From contig CAIIXF020000012.1 in NCBI GenBank assembly GCA_903813345.2, positions 27,910,184 through 27,974,183 on the forward strand: DNA of 64,000 bases. Reading direction: 5' to 3'. This document shows, in pieces, positions 39,201 through 50,600 of this stretch (position 1 is its first letter; every line of letters starts with the position of its first letter). The DNA comes from Owenia fusiformis (taxonomy: Eukaryota > Annelida > Polychaeta > Sabellida > Oweniidae). The translations under genes were made by a program, and so were the position numbers. A model generated the notes under the pieces. The model was not told the DNA's origin. It ran no database searches and saw nothing but the letters and a program-made list of their open reading frames with translations.

Positions 39201-41874
39201 TATTAATTATTATTTAAATGGTTACTTTAAGGTGCAATGTCTGATAAAAGCACAGAGTAACCCCCTGATATTTTTGGCTCTAAAAGATGTACAAGGAATT
39301 GGTCTTCGTTATATTTATTACTTTCAAGGGTTTCATAATATTGATTAAACGGTTGTATGTTGATTTGGACTTATTGTGTTTTATCCGACATTTAGTTGTT
39401 CTGTTGATTTTCTCAATATGTCGGTGATATCATGCCCTCAATATTGTGCCCTCAATATGTTCTCAAGATATATCTTAGGCATGTAAGATATTATATGGGC
39501 AGTTATAATGTGACTTCAATGATTGTCTTTGGACAGACCTAGGCGAAATTGTCTCTTTTTTTAAAAGTGAAGACGCCAAAAAAGGTAAAATATAGAAAAA
39601 TGTACCTGTGGAAAAGAGATGAGAAATGGATGCATACCTTTCAAATGGGATACTCGAAATCCTCATCGTGGTCGGTCTTAATTGTGATCTACTATCCCGT
39701 GATATCAATCGGACGATCCTTAATATAGAATGCAGTTTTACAAAAAATTTATATGCTGCATGGTTATAACATCAGACATTCTAGACCCACTTACCTGAAA
39801 TCGGCATTTCATATGAATAGGCTCCAATAATATGCTCTTTTAAGTCAGATACGTCAATTAACTACGCCTGAAGCAATTTCAAAGTCAGACGGATGCGCAT
39901 CGTCAGTATCTTATAACATATTTATTTTGATTCATGGATAACAACAAGAGTATCATATTTTACCAACATTAAAATGGATATCCAATATTTAAGGACTGGA
40001 TATGTTGTCGTACAATGTATGCCCCCATCCGTGTGGAATGACGTCAACAAGACCTGTGACATTGCAGTTAACGTCATGGAATGCATGAACGAGATGTGTG
40101 GAGGTATGAATAAATATATTTTAACTGTTTTTAAAACCCGCTGAAGGTAGTACACAATAGACCAAACAGTTGATTATTTTTTCACGAATCTACAGCTACT
40201 GGGGGTCTGCGAGGATTGCAATCAGGAAACAAAAGCAAATCTTTTGTTTAGTGAGTGCAATCACAGTGGACTTTACGCCAAGTCGCCAACAACTGTATGC
40301 TGAAAGGGGCAAATATGTTTTCTCTAACTTAAAACCCTTACACTGTCACCTATGCAAGCTAAACGGTAATCTTTAGTAACCTACACGCTTTAGTAATATC
40401 CAATTTTCAGTTGATTTTATTTTCAGTTGACCTTGCATAGCTAAAACAAAGAATACATATTTAGCAAAAAAATCCATCTGGCAATTTTACTTTCAGAATG
40501 TGCACTCTTGATTCTTCGAGCTACAGTCAAAGAAAACAGTTATATTCATACCTTTTTCTGCTTTTCTTGTCGATATCCATATACATCCATATACAGGTTT
40601 TCCAAATCTAGTGTTAGAATCGGAGGAATATTCAGGGGCTGATAGGTCGGATGTTTCGACACTGTACCGTAAATCAAATGTGCCAATTTCACTACTATCT
40701 ATTTCATATTTATTTACTCCTCCTATAAGTTCCCCAAGAAAGATCTTCATCCGTGTCGAGATCTGTCAATTCCTTGAAGGTATCCTGAGTCAAGGTATCC
40801 ATCCTTTCGTATTCCATGCTTCTTCTCGAATGTTAAACTAACTGTACTGAACATAGCGTTGACACCACGTACATACCGTACATGCAATACATACAAATCC
40901 AATACAAACCACCATTGACCATTCAAATGATCACGGACCAGTGCACTCACTACGATTACTATAGTTCATTGAAAATTGGCGATTACTAGAGCGTGTAGGT
41001 TTCTAAAGATTACCGTTTAGCTTGCATAGGTGACAGTGTATGGGTTTTAAGTCAGAGAAAACATTCGTGAGAGTTAATTCTTTGAAATTAACGGTTCGGC
41101 TAACGCCTCGCCGTTATTTTCAAAGAATCAACTCTCACTCATGCTTTCGATTCTCTATAACATAAAACATGAATTACTGTATACGTGGTACTTAATACGA
41201 ACACTTAATTTGCCGAAGTGGCAATATTCGACTCACCAACCGTATTCTATAAATAAACATATTTTATTTGTTTATAAAACACGAATCTAAAAATTGTAGT
41301 GATATGTTGTATTTCAGAAACATGCCACGTGACACATGTGTGCGCGTTGAGCTTTATTAATCTTGCATATTGAACAGAATATAATGAAATATAAAGTACT
41401 GATATAATGAAATATTAAAAATCTCAACATTGCAAAATTGTTTTACATTTCAGTCGAAATGACCGACCCTCCTTGTCCACCCTCTGTAGGAGACGGTGAG
41501 TGTAGACTTAACTATCGACATGCATATAATGTAATACAATTAACACAATACCACACAGTACTCTCTGAGAGATAAGACATACTAGTTTTAACAACGAAAG
41601 AATAAGCGTTAGTATTTCCTGAATTTTTAAAAAAAAATGTTGTCCGGGAATTATTTTCATATGCGCTAAAAGTAAATTTAATCCGATTTAATTGCGTTTT
41701 CAATCAATTGTAGATCAATGTTGTATTGCTGGGATTACATATGACGTCATTGATGATACAACATACAAGATAGCTGGTGACGATGTCGAGAAGACAAATT
41801 GTTGCCCAGTCGATGGTATGACTGATGTACAACTTGTTTTCAACAAGGAAGATTGTTGCTGTGAGGCACCTTAG
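36251..41874 (+). CDS. Secreted two-module CBM14 / DCCC cysteine-rich protein A
   Basis: Nine exons: 36251-36311, 36544-36570, 36795-36998, 37555-37599, 38266-38403, 38785-38872, 39994-40103, 41454-41495, 41714-41874; 876 bases, 291 residues. All introns are phase 1 except intron 6 (phase 2). Signal peptide at 1-13 (MMILALLVSVAVA). Residues 32-96 form a CBM14/peritrophin-A chitin-binding domain with Cys spacing C-x16-CC-x4-C-x13-C-x12-C-x8-C. A linker (98-112) and a Cys-rich module (113-158, CCVGG to DCCCE) follow. Then comes a second CBM14 domain (about 160-224, VWNDVNKTCD), a second linker and a second Cys-rich module (239-291, CCIAG to DCCCE). The Cys-rich module is not one I recognise. 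Likely a secreted chitin-associated protein (cuticle, shell, gut or mucus). The upstream acceptor at 36246 suggests a separate 5' UTR exon. Tandem paralogue of the gene at 47660-53575. Confidence 0.93.
40312..41068. repeat. Foldback element in intron 7 of gene A
   Basis: Arms of about 90 bases (40312-40402 and 40978-41068) are reverse complements, with CACCTATGCAAGCTAAACGG at the core. The interior contains minus-strand open frames (40493-40750, 40747-40950), one reading through a hydrophobic stretch; no family was recognised. Possibly captured genomic sequence. Confidence 0.75.
41066..41140. repeat. Short hairpin beside the foldback
   Basis: GAGAGTTAATTCTTTGAAA and a near reverse complement are separated by a GC-rich loop (TTCGGCTAACGCCTCG). 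The design resembles the hairpin at 11279-11415. Confidence 0.7.
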
Positions 41875-41909
41875 AAATGTCAACTTCATAGATAAATACA
41901 TTTGATATT

Positions 41910-41915
41910 ATTAAA
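41910..41915 (+). terminator. Polyadenylation signal ATTAAA of gene A
   Basis: ATTAAA 36 bases after the stop codon of gene A. Confidence 0.4.
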
Positions 41916-43004
41916 GAACAAATCAAAAAGCGTTTGTGTTATTTGTGTTTTACTAGGTCAATTTCACATTCCTGTGAAGGTTCTCTTTAAACCATGCACC
42001 TTAACCCGACCACCCCCACCCAATAATAAAAAAATCAAAACATGCATTTGATATAACTTTTTAAAAGTGAATGCCGTTTAAGCCATTGAGCCTCTCATCG
42101 AATGGGAATTTTCAATATAGGCGCTCAATTAACAATAGAGAGCTTTCGATGAAGGTTGTTTTGAAAACGCATATGTAAACTTGTACTTTAAAGGGTTATG
42201 TCACACTAAAATCAATTTGGAATTGATTTTCATGAATTGTTCCCAGTTGACAAAAATAGTTGCCGTGATGTAAAGCATATTCATCAATTAGTGATCACAA
42301 ATGTTATATCTGCTGTACATCATCAACTCGATATCTAGCTTTTGTGGTGTGGTGTTCTTACAAACAAGACCCTTTAACGCGGTTCATTCACACGAACGAA
42401 TGAATAGTTCTTATGAACGTTTTAGTTGAGATATAAAAAGGGGCATATACACGATGATGGTAAACTGATAAAAGGATTGGTATCGATATGATGAACTGAA
42501 TTCAACAATGTTTTTTCTTAAACAATCTGTGTTATTTTGACTGATTGACAACCATTTAATGCGAAAATTATTTATATATATTTCATATAACTGTTTTTGT
42601 TAACATTTTTTTGATCAACTAATCATTGCACGAAGCAAGCCATTTGCATTTGCTGCATAACAAACTCTCTCTCTCCAGTATCTTTACAGTGAATTTCATA
42701 ATGTCCATCTCAAAAAATCAATTTGAGATAAAACAGACCCATTATATATATATAATCATTTAGGAACCTAGTATTTTATTTTACACCAAGACATTTGAGA
42801 GAGACATGTGACACTAAATACAGTTTAAAAGTAACAAATGGCATTTGAACTATACATTCGGAGATTTTTACCAATAGCCACATTATGTGACACCCTTTAT
42901 AGAGAGACGCGGGGAAGTCATGGCTAAGCACTGGTGAGGAACTAGAAACGAAGAAAGGTTCATTTTATCCTTCCAATATTTGGCACATGTGTAGCTCTGG
43001 TGTA

Positions 43005-43152
43005 AAAGGGTAGGTGGTCCTATCAAATTTTGGTCCTACTCTCTATTGATTTATATGGTGACATAATCACAATTATTTTCCTTATTATTTATACACAGTC
43101 AGGGCCAGTAAGGAACTTTCACAAAGGGGACCATAATTTCTTTCACACCGGT
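43005..43152. repeat. Dispersed repeat, copy 2
   Basis: Reverse-complement relative of 30763-30890, sharing GTCCTACTCTC, GGACCATAATTTCTTTC and GGTGTAAAA. It is slightly longer than the other copy. Confidence 0.65.
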
Positions 43153-43397
43153 TTCAGAATATGGTAACAACTTTGAAATTGATAGTACTTATGACAAACG
43201 ATAAGTTTACTTTTATTTGGCCTTCTAGTTTAGGTCTGATTTCAAAAAGAAATTAACTGCGCAATATTGTCATGGCGAAATTTACAAAACAATAACCGAT
43301 TTCTTTATTTTTCAAATATTATGAAAATAAGAGTTGCTTTTAGAGACTTGAAAAAATGTTACACATCGATTTTTTACCACAAATTACATACATAAAA

Positions 43398-43592
43398 TTA
43401 CCCTACTATCACACCAAACTAGTTCTCACTACGAGAACTCACTAGGACCTACCCGTTCGAGTACGTTCGATGAAGTTTGTAAATAGACCCCAAACGGTTC
43501 TAATTTATAAGTACGTCCAGTCCGTTCGTACACAGTTGAAGCCCGTTTTCGAGAACGTAGTGGGAACTAGTTTGTGTGATAATATAGGGTTA
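43398..43592. mobile_element. 189-bp Harbinger-like MITE with TTA target duplication
   Basis: Terminal inverted repeats start CCCTA.TATCACAC..AAACTAGTTC and are flanked by TTA at 43398-43400 and 43590-43592. A 3-base TWA target is typical of PIF/Harbinger elements. No coding sequence. Confidence 0.75.
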
Positions 43593-44559
43593 GCATCGTT
43601 CTGTTTTACCATGTTTTAACATGCTCCAATATTATAAGGCATATTCTGTGATCTAGGCTCACTTTGATTGGAGGACATCGAAACCGAGAGGAAAGATCTC
43701 AAAAATCCTCATTTCTTGGATCATCAAATCCAACTCACTATATCATGACATCTTAAGGCTGAGAAAAAATGAGATGTTGTGGTTTATCATAATGGGAATT
43801 CGTTCTGTGTGATTTTAATTTTAATTTAATCCGAAAGAAGTCCTTTAAAAGTGTTGCTTGGGCCAATTGGAGCCCTTGTAGTTAACGAAACGTCGATTTG
43901 TGCGAATCGTATATACTAACAGTGGGACTCATCGCCCGATGTGTTGACATCCAACTTGGAAATCAACTTTTGCAGAGACGTCCCCTTACAATTTGAGTTT
44001 TACGAGCCCTGAAAATTCAACAATGATTATGATGTTCTGCTGTCATAAACGTGGCCAACGTGTCTCTGAAAACAAAAAAGGTTCCAGCAGACTTGCTTTC
44101 ATATAATACATGTACATGGTTTTAGCGTTAAGGGGTAACTCAACTATTAAATGCATGGCCCCAAACAATTCAATTGAAAAGCATGGAAGTCTTAGGATCA
44201 ATTATGAAAAAACTAAGATTCCAGTTACCTAACCAGAAATTCAAACTCAAGACAACCGTCATACCTTTTATGAAATTATATACACACGAGATAAACAAAA
44301 AAAAATGTAAGAAACAGTTTTGTAACAGTTTTCTTTCGAATAACTTTATCGGAAATGGAATTCCCAACCTTTTTTTACATAACATATTTTTGGAAGTCGA
44401 AGTCATCCCACATTGATTGAAACTTTCATGGATGAAAAAACTGAATCAAATGATATTATACAAGATTGCGTTTAATAGAAAGACAATTTTTATGAATCAG
44501 TTTAGACTACTTTTAAACAGTTTGTCGATTTGATCATGTACACTCCCCTCCATTGGCAA

Positions 44560-45250
44560 CTTAGCTCCCCTATTGAACTACGTGTTAAAGGTTCTCTGAG
44601 TTTGAATTTTTATTTACTTAACCTGCGATGAAATAACTTATAATATTGATGGAAACGCAACTTGACTTTATTTCCAATACCTTCAGATTTTCTCAATTTT
44701 TCCTCAATTATAATAGGTCGAACATTGATGATAAATTTGATGAATTTTTGACAATTGTCATTCCCATATAAACCAATGGGAAATGGTGGAGCAAATCAGA
44801 AATCAGGATATCTATTCAGAAAAAGATTCGGCAAAAAAATTATATAGAAAATCGATTTGTCTAACTTTTTTGTTCACTAAGTTTTTAGTTTACTTGATGA
44901 ATACTAAAGTTACAGAGCTTCAAAGTCATTTTTGAAAATCATTTTCGCCTCCTTTGTTATTTCAATGGAAGAGGTTTTTTGAAAAACAATTTTGACTTTA
45001 AAGACCTATAACTTTGTTGAACCTGAAAAAACATATCCATTTTTGTTAAATAAAGTTGGCAAATACAATTGTTTACCTAACTTTATCTTTTGCAAGGATT
45101 CGAATGGATGGATATTCTGTTATATGACTTGCGGCAAACCTACCATTTCCCATTGGTTAACATGGGAATGTCGATTTTCAAAAATTCATCAAATTTATCA
45201 TCAATGTTTGAACTCTTACTGTGGAAAAACTTTAGAAAAGGAGGTATCCG
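44560..45250. repeat. Foldback repeat, family X, copy 2
   Basis: Contains, in opposite orientation, the same blocks as 8080-8830: AACCTGCGATGAAATAACTT, ATTGATGATAAATTTGATGA and CATTTCCCATTGGTTAACATG. The interior includes TTTAAAGACCTATAACTTTG-type sequence present in copy 1. The boundaries are approximate. Confidence 0.65.
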
Positions 45251-47659
45251 TATGGAAGATTTCTACTAGATTTTCAGCACGCAATGTATTAAAATCCATG
45301 TTAGACGGAGGAAAATTTACGCCCAGAATTAACCCAACATTGCCTTAATGTTCCACGCTGTAAACTAAAGTGATAGCAGAGGGGTATATATGGACACAGT
45401 GTTGCTACAGAAACCATCCGGATGACATCTGTTGAAACCCATACAATGTGGTTTTCACCCAATTAATCTACCATATTGTGCGGCTACATTGTACCAATTG
45501 CTGGTGGAGCCTGATCAACTCTGCTTGGGGTAACTCATTATATCTGCTTCAGTTTAGTCCCCGAAAGCAGGGGGAGTGAGACTGCTGATGAAGCATATCA
45601 GTAGCCAGCACTGTTAGAGCATCTATGATGTTTTAAACAATCATAATGTACAGACGGGGCAGGGAATCCCTTCAAATCGAAACGTCTTTCAAACATCAAT
45701 TTTGAATGCCAATTTGTCATACCCCTTCCCCAAGCCAACTGCTTAATTCACGAATAAGAACTAACCAATACTTGGATGGCTGTTTGGGAGGATTGCTCCT
45801 GTTACTTCAGTATTGCAGGCTGCACTCATTGTAGACGTCGATCTAGTCCTTATTAATATTTTGTTGAGTCTTTAGTTGAAACATGCATCCCCCATTCCTG
45901 GCTTGTGAAACAGCATATATAGGTCTACACAAAGTCATGTAGTTGTCGCCGCGTTTGTTGAGAAGATAGTATTCATTGTCAACAAAGCAGACGTTGCCAA
46001 GACAGAAAATGGAAGCTTTCAACTTCTTAGTTAAAGTTGTTTTTGATAACTCTTGAGAGTATTGACGAATAAAAGACAAGACAGTAACTTTTTCAGCTGA
46101 TCAAGCCTGACCAGTCCTCGAATTTTTGGAGATGCCATTCCCCCTATATGGATGAAGACAGGTTCGGGAGGGTGTTAAACTCCCAAAAGTGATGTTTGAT
46201 TAAGAAAAATAATATCCATGGATTTTCATGAAATAAAGTTTTTCTTTAACAGGACATTAAACGTGTTAAAAGCATGATTCTGGACATGGCATGTTTTTAA
46301 CGAAATCTCATCAGAATTGACACGTCGTAAAATGTTCGTGCACCAATTAAGGTTCAATGGTAATATTAAAATAAATAAATATTCAATCGGAGGATTTAAA
46401 TGGCGTAGGGAGACTGTTCGAGCCCATTTCTCATTCATGTTGTAAAAAAGTTACGCAAATTGGGATAATGTATAATAATCACAGGTGTTCGGCCGTTATA
46501 AAGATGGCATCGTTATTAGAATTCTTTCAATCCTATTAATTTTTGAAATGTTCTGTAACAATCCGAAACTCGCGATTCAAATAGTGAAGTGAAAAAATGG
46601 CGCCTGATTGATTAATTTTGAATTTGAAAAATATTTCTATCGCCCTTAAGACTGTGTAGTAATCGAGATTAACGTACATACTGTAGATAAATTAGTTGAG
46701 AGCCTTGATCCCTTACACACTTTGTATTTCAACGATATTCAGATATGGACAAGAATCAATCACCGCTTTTCCGACATATTTATTAGTGTACTTCTAGTTA
46801 AAGGCATGCTGTAGCAATCCATCACTTTCGACAAGTGAACCAACAACAAACGTAAAGTCGGTGGTCAAACTAACTTAGGAGTACTCGACACATCACTGGG
46901 TAAGCTTTTGTTTATAATTCATCTTCATTGTTACTTGTGAATATTGGCAATTGTTTCGAAATACGTTGGCTTCCTGTGGTTAATTGTGTAGATTAGGTTT
47001 GAAATGCCTTTAAAATGCTGTTTGCTGAAAAACTTTCGGGCTTTAGGAGGGTTGAAATATGCCTCTAATTACAAGGGGTCAAAAACTTAAATATTTTCAT
47101 TTGAATTTTTACATATTTTATAATACCCTAGACGTTAATGTAAATTGGATTATCATTTTGTCAAAATTAATTTTTTCAATCTTATTTCCATTGGTTAAGT
47201 ATGTAATTACATAAATGTGCTTGTTTTATTTCGTTTATTTTTTCAAATATTGGCCAGGCAGATTCGACAAAATTGTGTGGATTAATTGAAAAAATTCATA
47301 ATTTCAAATATATTGGTTTTTACTATTTCAAAGTTTTATTTAAAGACAGACTTCTGAACCACCCAGTTGCTCATTAAACCTTATAAGGCAAATCACATCC
47401 ATTAGGCTTGTCGCTCAAATCGTTGTCCAATCCAAAGCTAATAGTGATGCTTTGTGGGATAATATTTATGTTTAAAAACATAACCAAAGCGCATGTTATA
47501 ATTTAATACTTTACAGTAAGTGAACATGAACTGAATGATAGCAATTGATGACAAACATTTTTTCAACCAAGAGTTTTAATCAGTTATTTGTATATTTAGC
47601 AACATGATGATACCAATTTTTAAACATTGAGCTAGTACTTGTTATGTATTTTCAGCAAC

Positions 47660-50600
47660 ATGATTATCCTGGCATTGTTAATGAGCATGGCTGTTGCCAT
47701 TGACACCAGGAGTGGGAAAAGTAAGTAACTCGGACAAATATTCTTTAGTAATTTATCTGACAGTTTTTGGAGATTTTGTCTTCCTTAAACTTACAGTTAA
47801 ATTCTTTCCATTTTGACCAACAATCGAAATGAAACAGCAGTTATATACATACAGTAATATGCAAGTTGTCAAACTCATTATTCTTGTTTCATGTTTTAAA
47901 TTAGTTTGTATTTTTATTTTTGCCCAAGATATGTGTCAATAAGAAGGACACAGTGACGGAAATGGTCACACTTAGTCACGCACCACGACCACAGCCTTCA
48001 AATTTGAGCAACAGTGGGGTATATCTTTTTAATCGGATAGCTTTTTTCTTTCAGAACTCGTATTGGATGCTGCTGCACAAGGTAAATCATTGTCAAAAAT
48101 ATTTTAAAAACAGTAAGCTATAGGGTGACGCAAAAAGTAAGTCTCTAATCTTTGGAATAGCAATCTCATATTTGATAATGTCATCGTGTACATACATTGC
48201 AGGGGAAATCGGTTTACGTTTCATGCATCTACAATGTATTGAAATGACCCTTTTCAATTTAGAAATACCCTCCTACATTATCAAAATGCAGGTTCACTTT
48301 ATCTGTCTCGATCTCGAGATATCTTTAGAAATTTCTGAATCTGATATCAAAATTCAAGTTAAAATAGTCCTTTTCACATTGCAAATGCAACTAACACCTG
48401 CCGGCTGCCGGATTAATTTGCTTTTTATGGGCAACTCATTTAAATATGAATAGTACCTGCCACTATTCCATTCATATTGAAATGAGTTGGTCATAAAATA
48501 GTTGGTTAATCCGGTAACCGACAGGCGTTAGTTGCCATCGCGAATACAAGTTAAGATACGAGTACACGATCATGAAATAATAAACTCTCTTTCATAACTC
48601 AATGATTCGTTTATTCCAGCTGCATGTATAACAACCCAAGGCTATTTAAGCAGTGATTTTACGGACGACCCCGAAGCAGACTGCTGTTCATTCATCGTGT
48701 GTAGTGCTCCTCATTTGAACAAAACGGGCTTCCTCGGTAAATGCATGGGAGGCACCGTATGGAATACAGATCTTTCAGTTTGCGATGATCCAAAATATTT
48801 TCCAAGTTGTGACCCTGCTGACTGCACTGGTGAGTCTCATTTTCAATAGCTAATTCAAAATCAATGAATTGCTCTGTGTTACAGGGTGGGTCAAAAAGAT
48901 AACCCAAACAAAAGTTAACAATTCAGTCATTTAGCATGATAGCATGGAGATATCAATGACTGGTAAAATATGCTATGGAGAGAAATATAGAATAAACGGT
49001 AGATACGAGTTGATACGATAATCACTTTTGATTTGCACCACGAGTGTTATCAAACTGACGCATGAACGCCGTCGATCATATAGAATCCCGTGTGATGCGA
49101 AACCTACACTGTATATTTTTTGTCATCAGTAAAACAATGTAGTTGACTTGTATATTGATTGTTATAGTTCCTGTAAGGACGACGGCTTTGTGTGGAGACT
49201 TGGAAGACGGTATGTATACGAGGGGAGATTTTAAAGTAAAAGACACATTCTATGATATTAAAATTGAGGTGCAAAGCTCATATTTAGACTGAACCCAAAA
49301 TCACTTGATTTCGAACTAATGACCTTATACTTGTAATTACTACAGTCAGTGCCGAGCTTAAAACGTTTCAAGATCTTGCGTTTTTCTATTGTGACCATGG
49401 CTCATAAAATGTGATGAAGGGATGGCAGACTTCATTTTAAAAACTTCTGTTATCTATTTACAGTATTTTCCAAAATCATTTCCCTTTAAGGAACTTGCTG
49501 TGTCGGAGGGCGAGAACCAGTTTACACAGTCCTAAGTGATAACAGTTACTCACTGTCCGATGGCAAACCACAATTCTGCCCCCTGGGACAAGTGTTCAGT
49601 ACGTCAGACTGCTGCTGCGAATTTGAATGTAAATGGATTTATTTAGCATGTTGATATGTTTAATACTCTTATGCAGTCACAAGATATACAGCAACCGTAT
49701 GGCGGCCATAGCTTCCCAAAATCGGAATACATATAAAATATAGTCATAAACACTACGATATCGATTTTGTATATCGATTCTATAAAGCTACGGCAGCCGT
49801 ACGACTGCCGTAGATTAAATGTGACTGAGCCGTCATATTTATTAGACATATAGTATTTATCCAGTTGAGCGCTACGCTTAAGCATAACTATATGTGTATT
49901 CATCTCAAGCTATGTTTAGTCATTTGATATTTTCATGACTTTTGTAACTTTTGAGCTGAAACTTCACTAATACATGCTGTCCAACAAAAGTATACCAAAC
50001 TTCAAAGGCAGATTACTAGAATCCTGAGCATTATTTCTGAAATACAAATGTGGAAGTAAAAAGCCTAGTTTGTCCCAGATTTTCATGGACACCCTGTGTT
50101 TCAGTACCACGAATTACACGTAATTGACAAATGATCATATCTCAAAAAATGATTGGATAGTTATGGTCATGTTTCATTCCCGGTGCCTACCTAATATGAT
50201 TGGCTGGTTCTTGACTTGTGACTATTTAAAATGTGATTGGTTAGTTATGGTCACGTGGGGATTTCTCCTTCCAGATGTTGTTGATCCTCGTTGTGAAACT
50301 GAGCTGTACATTGCCGATCCTGATAACGAGTGTTGTGGATTCCTCCAATGCTTTGCTAATAAGTGAGAATTACTTCAACAAAAAATATATTGAATATGTG
50401 TACAACAACACGCTTATCAAGCACATGATCAGATGTCAAAAAACGAATATGTAAATGCAAAATAATTACGACATATACACAGTTACTTTCATACAGTGTA
50501 TGCTTGTGACGAAGACGCAAAACATACCAACCAATGTATTAGTAAATGACCAGATAATAGAACTTCCATATGCATAAACAGATCAAGAATATCTGGATAA

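Larger units (their letters stand above)
41875..47659. other. Spacer between paralogues A and B
   Basis: Holds a dispersed repeat (43005-43152), a Harbinger-type MITE (43401-43589) and a foldback (44560-45250). The frame 44992-45348 falls in the foldback. The rest is AT-rich without supported exons. The promoter or 5' UTR exon of gene B must lie near its end, since TTTTCAG at 47649-47655 looks like an acceptor just before the start codon. Confidence 0.5.

Noticed and set aside
44992-45348. 118-residue open frame with several Cys
   Set aside because: It lies inside a foldback repeat copy whose other copy (8080-8830) does not keep the frame.
45740-45830. Partial resemblance to 5S rRNA (CTAACCA.TACTTGGATGG)
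   Set aside because: The match is limited to a few words; the 5' half and the internal promoter boxes are absent.
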